Below, piece after piece: positions 57,338-64,000 of a stretch of 64,000 nt of DNA. The notes beneath the pieces are model-generated. The model saw only the letters and a program-made list of their open reading frames with translations, did no database searches and was not told where the DNA came from. Numbering within the stretch: the first letter of the stretch is position 1; each line of letters starts with the position of its first letter. This DNA comes from Naematelia aurantialba (taxonomy: Eukaryota > Basidiomycota > Tremellomycetes > Tremellales > Naemateliaceae): assembly GCA_021527695.1 (NCBI GenBank), contig JAKFAO010000009.1, positions 434,001-498,000 on the forward strand, written 5' to 3'. Made by a program: the position numbers and the translations under genes.

Positions 57338-60300
57338 TCACTCGATGGCTATGCGGCCGACCTCGCGCTCTTGCGGGGGCTCGTAGCCGAAACTCATGGG
57401 GTCGCTGCGGCGATTCGAGGCCATGCGCTCGACGATGCGCACGACGAGGACGTCGCCCGCGCTGGCCAGGGGCGCGACGCCCCACAGCTCCAGCTCGCGA
57501 TTATCAAAGTGCAGCCACTTGGGCAGCTGGGCGCCGCCGTCCAGTTCGGCGCGGTACGTGCTCGGCGGGCTGGACGACCACGTCGCGGCCGACAGCGAGA
57601 CGACCGGCGGCGGGCTGATGGTCGGGTGCGTCGAAAACGTCTCGTTGGCGCACGCGATCACGCGGCCGTCGGCCGTCATCTGCCCCGACACGGGCCGCGA
57701 CGTCTGCGACGCCGTCTTGCGGTGGCGGATGAACGAGCCGACGTGGGGCAGCGGCGGCGAGAGCGGGTAGTCGGTCGTCGGGATGGCCCGGATCGTCGAG
57801 TTGCGGTGGTTCGGCGCGCCCACAGACGACTGGTACGAGCTGCGCTGGTCGCCGAAGATCGAGCTCGCCGGGTACCCCAGCCCGTGCACCTCGTCGCCGT
57901 CCTCGTCTGCGCCGGCGGAAGGCGCGTACACCCGACTGCGCCGCGCCTCGTCGGCGTCTGAAAACATGCCCCCGTCGTCCTCGAGGTTCAGGGCGCGCCG
58001 CGATCGCTGGCTGGCGGCCGCTGCCGCCTGCTGGCGCGGCGAGGTGATGCGCTCGCGTGAGGGCCGCAGCTTCGGGCCGGGGGGACGCGGATCTGACGTC
58101 GTCGGCGTCCGCGTCTCAAACGACTGCCTTTCGGCCATGGCGACCACCGCCGGCCCTTCGACCGACGACCGGTCCTCGTCGTCCTCGTCGATCGAACGGA
58201 ACCCCGACGCGCCAAAGCGGTTCAGCCCAGACGGACCAGACGGGAACGACGAGCCCGTCCCCAGGCTGCCTGACGGCAGGCTGCCGCCGAGGCTCGGCGA
58301 CGCACTGTGCTCGTCCTGCGACCCGAATTCGCTGAACTCGGGACTGTTGTCGAGCGTCCGGTTGGACGTCAGTCTCGCCAGGGCGCTTGGAGACTGGTTG
58401 CGCGGGTAGCGCGGTGTGAAGTCTGGCCGTGGCCGTGGAATGGATGGAGCCGCAGAGAGCCGATTGTTCGGGTTCTCGTTCTCTGCACTGCTCCACCGGA
58501 ACGACGGGTGGCTCTCCCAGCTCGCACGCGATGAGCTGGACGAGCCGAGACTCTGTGTAAAGCTCGACGCATCCTGGCTCGGGCGGTCCACGGGATCCCC
58601 GACGCCAATCACGTCGCCGTTGCCCAAGAAGCTGCCCGAGTGGTTGGGCAAGTGCGGTGTGACTTGGTCGTCCTTGGCCGCTTTCTCGTCGGTGCCCCAG
58701 CCAAATATGCCCTTGAGCCCGTCCAGGCGCGTCGGCTTGTCGTTCGACGCCACGGCCGTCGTAGCTTCCGTCCCGACCGACTGGCGCTTCTCGTCAGAGG
58801 TCTGGCCCAGGTGGAGACCAGAGATACGCGCAATCTCGCCGAGGAGGTTTCGCGGCGGTTCGAGGCCGCTGGATCGGCGGAAGGGGTCGGGCGTCGGCGA
58901 GCCAGCAACAAACGAATCGCCGTCATTGTCCTTTCCGAGCTTGGCGGCTTTCTTCTGTCTTCGCTTGCGGCAACAACAGAACAGCAGCAGCAGCAGCAGG
59001 ATGAGACCGAGCAGCCCAAACACCACGCCCAGCGCAATCTTGGCTCCGCGGGAGAGACCGCCATGGGCGCTGTTTGTGGAGGGTACGGCGGCGGTGGACG
59101 AGCTGGTCGGCGCAGCAGTCACGCCGCTGATAGAGACCGTCATGGTCGAAGTGGCTGCCAGAGTGCTCTCGGAGGCGGTGAAGATCACCTCGACTTCGCC
59201 GTAAGATGGGCTGGCCGGAGCCGTCCCGGTGAGGGTGTAGTTGTCCGTGTGAAAGACGAGCCAGTCGCTTGCCTCGCTCGGCGAGACGGTCGCGTTGACA
59301 GTGACCGTCTTGTTGGCGATGTACGGAGCGAGGTCGTACGCGAGAAACCCGCTGGGGTCGACAGTCGAGTTGGGCAGGGAAAAGGCGGTGAAGAAGTATG
59401 GCTGGATGTCGATGGCGATGTACGTGGTGAGAGCGAGCGTGTCGGAGGCGTTGGTCGAGGCGATGGAGAGGGGAAGGAAGAGCGAGGTGATCGTGCCGTT
59501 TTGATAGGCGTCTGGTGTGGTCCCGACGATAGATTGCCTGTCGTCAGTCGTGCTCTACGAGCCGCACTCACCCGTCGACCGATAGCCATGGATAGTCGTC
59601 GCTGACGGACAAGACGAGATCCGATGCGTCTACCGCTGCGCCGCCGACGAGCACGTTACTCAGATCCACCGCGTAGTCCACCGCGGCTCTCGCCATGGTG
59701 ACGAGATCGCTCATGTTGTGCCCTCTTGCCAGCTCGATGCCCTGCCCCGTCCCTACTTCGAGCACGAAGCTGGTCTGCGCGCCGGTGTAGCCCCAAAAGT
59801 CGGTCCCGGTCGCCACGATCGTGTACGTGCCGTTTGCGGGCGCGACGCCGTTGAACGTGAATGTGTCGTTATCGAACGTGAGCCAGGAGGGGAGGCCGAT
59901 GGTGTCGCGCTCGTGGGCGGCAAAGTAGAGCTCGCCGTTGATGGGGTCGGTCCGGCTGACGCGGAACGTGTCGGATGCCCAGCCGAGGGAGAAGGACCAA
60001 TACGGCGGTACAGAGACGCCCGTTCCGCCAGGCAGCGCGGTGGCCGACGCAAAGTTGCGCATCGAGGCGTCGCTGATCTGCGTCGCAAAGCTGGCATGGA
60101 CCGCTGGCACCGAGTAATTGCTCACGAGCAGCGTGAAATTCGACGCCGCCGTCGCGCCCGACCCGTCCGCAGCCGTCAAGGTGACTGCAAACTCGCCAAT
60201 GTCCCCTGCTGCGGGCGTGCCGTAAAACGCCAGCCCCGAGGCGCTAAAACTAAGCCACGCAGGCAGCGTCGAGGTCGAGTATGTAAGCCCTGAGGACGTC

Positions 60301-60473
60301 GTCGAAGTCGAGGACGAGCTCGAGTTGAAGGTGCCGGGGAGGAGGTCAAAGATGAATTCAGAGCCAACGCGCGCAACAGGCGGCTGTTGGTCCATCAGTG
60401 GGAAATGGAGGTTGGGCGCTGCCCGAACACGGGCGAGCGCGGCCACCAGGGCCACCACCAAGGGGAGCAGCAT
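57338..60473 (-). CDS. AXL2: Axl2-like cadherin-fold type I membrane protein
   Basis: In yeast Axl2/Bud10 is a glycosylated landmark for axial budding; homologues in other fungi act in polarity. Start MLLPLVVALVAALARVRAAP at 60473 is a signal peptide. Two or more dystroglycan/cadherin-like repeats follow: AARVGSEFIFDLLPGTF-type strands, TLPAWLSFSASGLAFYGTP, GLPSWLTFDNDTFTFNGVAP and ASDWLVFHTDNYTLTGTAPA, each with the W-L-x-F...G-T-P/A-P signature, and many N-x-S/T sites. A single membrane segment of Val/Leu (about 20 residues, coded near 59000) precedes a CCCRKRRQKK basic stop and a Ser/Pro-rich cytoplasmic tail of more than 500 residues. One intron, 59571-59538. The last codons overlap a GTGAGT sequence, so a further 3' exon cannot be excluded. 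Confidence 0.82.
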
Positions 60474-61500
60474 TGCTCTCCCCGCCTACGTCGCCCGTCT
60501 GCAGAAAATTCGATGCTGTTGGACTGTATAGAGAGGGTGTCGAACCGTATAGAGGCGTCCAACAGAATAGAGAGGATGTCGAACCTTATAGAGGCGTCCA
60601 ACAGAATAGAGAGGCTGTCGAACCGTATCGAGAGTGGAAAGTAGAGAGTAGAGAGTAGAGAGTAGAGAGCAGGATCGATCGCGCGATACACCTTCCAGAG
60701 GCTGCGTCTCTGATGTCTCGCTACCTTGTCGCGTTGTCGCCGTCGCCGTCGTCGTCGCCGGACTGTCCGTGTCGAATCAAGTATGGCGCATCAAGCAGCC
60801 CCTATCCCAAGCCAAGCGAGCCGAGTAGACCGAGTAGAAAAAAAGCACCGAGTCAGAAACAAGCAGACGAAGCGAAAGCACCGTGGAAGTGCCAGTGTCA
60901 GTGCCAGTGCAGTGCCAGTGCCAGTTGGACGTCGTTGCGGGCCGGCCTAGGGTGTCTGTCACGCGCAAGGTAAACGGCCATGTGGGAGGCACCGACGCGC
61001 CGCACTGCACGACGAGGTATGTGGATGTCAACAATGCCCTGTTCAGGGCGGGACGGTGCGGCAGAACCAAGGCGTCGCAGTGGTTCAGGGAGGAGGTAGC
61101 AACCAGGGCACACACAACACGTCGGTGCATGGGTAATTTAGATGGGCCATACAGCAGCACCAGCGAGACCGCACGACACACCAGACATACACAGAAGAGA
61201 GAGAGAGAGAGGCGGGTGAGACGGCGGAAATCTCGACGGAAGAATGAAAAAAAATCACCCAAAGTCAAACGCGTCGTGGAAATTACTGGTTTGGGAAATT
61301 TACACGGGGACCGTGTTTCAGGACGCGTTTTGTATTCCCTAAACAAGTGTCACGACGGTGATGATGTTTGGTTTTGCAGAATGTGGGGTAGTCTGCTGGG
61401 CATGATAGTGCTCCTGGGAGATCTGGGAGATTTGCTATGCATCAAGAGCTCCTGAATATGTGGATTTATTGTTATGCAGGTATGTGCCGCCATCGTCATG
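60474..61500. promoter_or_regulatory. 1-kb region upstream of the AXL2-like gene
   Basis: Holds a 39-nt minisatellite close to the ATG (60529-60633), a GTAGAGA heptamer run (60641-60668) and two ACGCGT motifs (61269-61274, 61323-61328). Two long overlapping frames on opposite strands (60777-61346 minus, 60883-61455 plus) show no family signature and look like chance. Confidence 0.5.
60529..60668. repeat. 39-nt minisatellite followed by a 7-nt repeat
   Basis: Units start exactly at 60529, 60568 and 60607 (the third is truncated near 60633). Each begins TAGAGAGG and contains TGTCGAACC and GGCGTCCAACAGAA. Four GTAGAGA copies follow at 60641-60668, apparently derived from the unit start. Confidence 0.9.
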
Positions 61501-64000
61501 CTAAGAGTACTTTTCCGTCATGACTGCAAGGTCAGCCTGCAATCTCAAGACAGGGAGCACGCGAGTGAACAGATGGAGAGGTGGTGAGACAGGGAACACG
61601 TGGGTGAACAGATTGCGAGGTAATGAAGACAGGGAAAGGAACACGCGAGCAAACAAGCGAGGTGATGCGGTATAGTGCAAGTGGGAACGCGAGCAAACAG
61701 GTGGACACGCCATAGGCATACGGCGCTGGAGGGAACGTCCACTTACTCATCGTCACCAGCGACGTCCATCCCGTGAACGGGTGACTGGCATCAGCTCGCT
61801 CCTCGAGGCTGACCTACCTTCTGCGCCCCTCTCCGGTCTCAGCATCGTATTGCTCCCACACATATCCAGTCCGCTGCCACTCCTGTCATGTCAGCTAGGC
61901 CCAGCCACAAGCTCACCTTGAAGACATTGTCCACTATGCGCTTCCTCAGCCCGGCGTAGACTTCCTGGCATCGTTCTTTCTGCGGCCCAGGCTCTACCAT
62001 GTACCGCTCCCTCAGCGCTTTCAGAGCCAGCCAATTCATCTGTATCCAGATCGGCCCGCGCCAGTAATTCTCATCCTTGCCAAACAGGGGATGTGATTTA
62101 GATAGAGAGCGGATCCCATAGTCAGACCACAGGTGCTTGGGATCAGTGATCAAGTCCAGAACAGGACCCAAATGCGGCGATTCGGGCGATACGAGGCCAA
62201 GCAGGAAAGGGAAGAGGGAGATGTACCCTCGGTGACAGACGTGAATCGACTCGTCTGGCAATCAGCTCGCTCCCAACTCTCCACGTACCATCTTCGTCGA
62301 TGCTGACGTCGCAGTACATTTGCTCCTCTTCGCTCCAATGCAGATCTGGCCGTGAGCGCCGTCACAGATTTAGCTCACCGTCCAGATTCGCCAGGATGCC
62401 CTTTTCGTGCCTATTATACTCTTTCAGATCATCCTCGAGGCCCAAAAACTCGCTGATCTCGCCCATCGTGCGCGCGAAGAATCCCATCCAGCACATCAAG
62501 TCCAAGTGAAGCTCGCCACTATGCGGCGGACGCGCGCGCGGATAATCATCCAGCCCGCTAGTCAGGACGTGGTCTGCAGTGCGGCCGCGCCAACGATACG
62601 CCTCGCTGCGTGACGTGGGGTTGCGGCCATACGGCTTGAGCAGACCGCGCTGAGTGCGGCGAAACCACATGTAATGCCTTCTCAGTGCTGGGTAGATGGC
62701 ATTGAGGTACGAATGCGCCAACCCAGGGTTGTCAAGGTGCATGGACGGCAGCTTGGATGTAAGCGTCTGAGAGGAGAACGAGTTCATGTCGAAGCCCATC
62801 TGGGCGTCGAGGAATGTGGACTCGGTGCGAGCCTTCAATCGGCGAATGAACGACGTGACTGCCATTGCCAAGGTAGGCGGGTTGGCGTGTGAAGGATACT
62901 GCACTTGAAACTCCCGAGGTACCTAACGATCAGGCCTGCGCATCGTACCGAGCTCACCCTCGACCGCGATTCCTCTCCTAATATCTGCTCCCGCGCTACC
63001 CAGCCGTCATCGTCGATCAGCGCTACCCAATCCTTGAGGATCTCCAGGCTACTATCAGCTCTTTTCTGTCATACGACTCACCTCAGATCATTGTCCCATT
63101 CGCCGATCAATGCCAAGTGGAACCCTTCGTCCCAATAGAAACCTCTCGGGAAGAAGCTCCTACTTGGCGTTGCAGTCAACAGCTCTCGCTCATCTGTTAG
63201 TCTCGGAGCTTGCACGCCGACGTCCTCCTCATCATCGTCGTCATCATAGTCGTGCTTGAAAGACCGGTCGACGATAGAGGCACCGTGGTAGTACCCTATT
63301 CCGCCGATGAGGTTCGAAGTTATGCTTTGCGCAAATTCTTTGTGGGCTGGCGTGTCAAATGGAGCGGGTAAAGGGAATGTTGCCGCAAATCGCTGGTCGA
63401 AGGATGTACCGGCCTCTTCGAGGCTGCGGGTGAGGTCGTCATCTACAATCAGTTCCGATCTCGCGTAATGACTCACATGAGAGGCCCGTCTGCTCTTCAT
63501 CTTCGTCCGTGTGCTCCCTCACCGTCTCGTAGAATACATCAAATCCCCATTTCCCCCCTCTCGAGAGCCCACTGCCCGCGAAACCTTTCTGGAAAGCAAA
63601 GGTCGAGGCGTCGCCGTAGACCTCGTCCTGCAACTGAAAGAGGACGAGCGGATCGGGCGGAGCTTCTTGCGGGTACTTGCCCCTGCTCATGAGCGCTTGG
63701 GCGCCGGTGTTGATGGAGCGGACAACATAGTCTCGTCTCTCCTCAGCATGTCATCAAGCACAGCCAGAGGCGCGTACCTTTGATCTTCCATATGTCGCCT
63801 GTGGGTATACCCAGGCCGAAGAAACGAGTCTTGCCAGACGCCTTTTGGAAGTCTTCTGGGTAGAGCATTGGCTCGAGGTACGTCACGTCGGGATCTACTA
63901 CGCTCAGCGCCGGTCCCCGCAGTCGAGGACATTGAGAACACTGACGGTCAATGATACGGATTCTGAACCGCCCGAGCTGAGGTGTTGAGCCTCGCAAAAT
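61501..64000 (-). CDS. CWH41: mannosyl-oligosaccharide glucosidase (glucosidase I, GH63), 5' end beyond window
   Basis: ER enzyme removing the outermost glucose from N-glycans. The frame enters at the right edge with LRGSTPQLGRFRIRIID, then FFGLGIPTGDIWKIK, YVVRSINTGAQALMSRGKYP, GDASTFAFQKGFAGSGLSRG, TSFDQRFAATFPLPAPF, LIGGIGYYHGASIV, SRSFFPRGFYWDEGFHLALI (catalytic-domain motif with the Asp-Glu pair), GREQILG-like stretches, DDLKEYNRHEKGIL, HRGYISLFPFLLGLV, LWSDYGIRSLSKSHPLFGKD, ENYWRGPIWIQMNWLALKAL, GYVWEQYDAETGEGRR and HPFTGWTSLVTM. A last 24-nt exon gives MTEKYS and the TAG at 61501-61503. All typical GH63 blocks are in order. The signal anchor and N-terminal domain start are outside the window. 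Confidence 0.93.

Noticed and set aside
58640..59605. 321-codon plus-strand frame over the AXL2-like gene
   Set aside because: Antisense to exons with a signal peptide, cadherin-like repeats and membrane segment; composition typical of a shadow frame.
60529..60668. 13-residue protein repeat read from the upstream minisatellite
   Set aside because: Open only because 39 is a multiple of three; no upstream gene structure supports translation.
60777..61455. Two long overlapping frames on opposite strands upstream of the AXL2-like gene
   Set aside because: Mutually exclusive, low-complexity, and without splice or family support.

Overview
The window is a gene-dense piece of a fungal nuclear chromosome. 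Genes carry many short introns (mostly about 35-60 nt, GTRNGT donors, CTRAY-like branch points, CAG or TAG acceptors), intergenic gaps are short, and protein family content points to a basidiomycete yeast or filament, most plausibly Tremellomycetes; that placement is an inference from gene architecture and protein character, not from a database search. No transposon, rRNA, confident tRNA or CRISPR array was recognised.

Layout. 1-18 kb: a possible edge gene, a Sfp-type phosphopantetheinyl transferase (LYS5), a DDB1 homologue, a Zn2Cys6 transcription factor, the tri-snRNP protein SNRNP27, the THO-complex subunit HPR1/THOC1 and the V-ATPase catalytic subunit VMA1. 18-32 kb: a CysA-type serine O-acyltransferase, the PROPPIN ATG18, the nuclear-envelope protein BRL1/BRR6, the checkpoint protein BUB3, a mitochondrial phospholipid scramblase (AIM25-like) and ribosomal protein eS27. 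32-48 kb: LTV1, TIM13, RRP1, an Xaa-Pro peptidase, a DUF1640 mitochondrial coiled-coil protein (FMP32/CCDC90-like), an uncharacterised two-barrel EthD-like protein, complex I subunit NDUFS7 and the insertase OXA1. 49-64 kb: a serine-rich protein of unknown function, MO25/HYM1, the SNARE VTI1, a PA28-type proteasome activator, an AXL2-like cadherin-fold membrane protein and the 3' part of ER glucosidase I (GH63).

Most genes are unrelated housekeeping genes. Loose functional groupings are ribosome assembly (eS27, LTV1, RRP1), mitochondrial protein biogenesis and respiration (TIM13, DUF1640, NDUFS7, OXA1), and divergent pairs sharing short promoters (DDB1/TF, SNRNP27/HPR1, BRL1/BUB3, LTV1/TIM13, NDUFS7/OXA1, HYM1/VTI1).

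I found no clear new multi-gene system. The most interesting signals are at sub-gene scale: three CACGTG boxes at exact 22-bp spacing before a sulfur-assimilation gene; first coding exons that are only an ATG; 9-nt and 16-nt microexons; a GC-AG intron; an unannotated-looking first exon of DDB1; and tandem repeats that repeatedly occupy introns, usually pyrimidine-rich on the sense strand.
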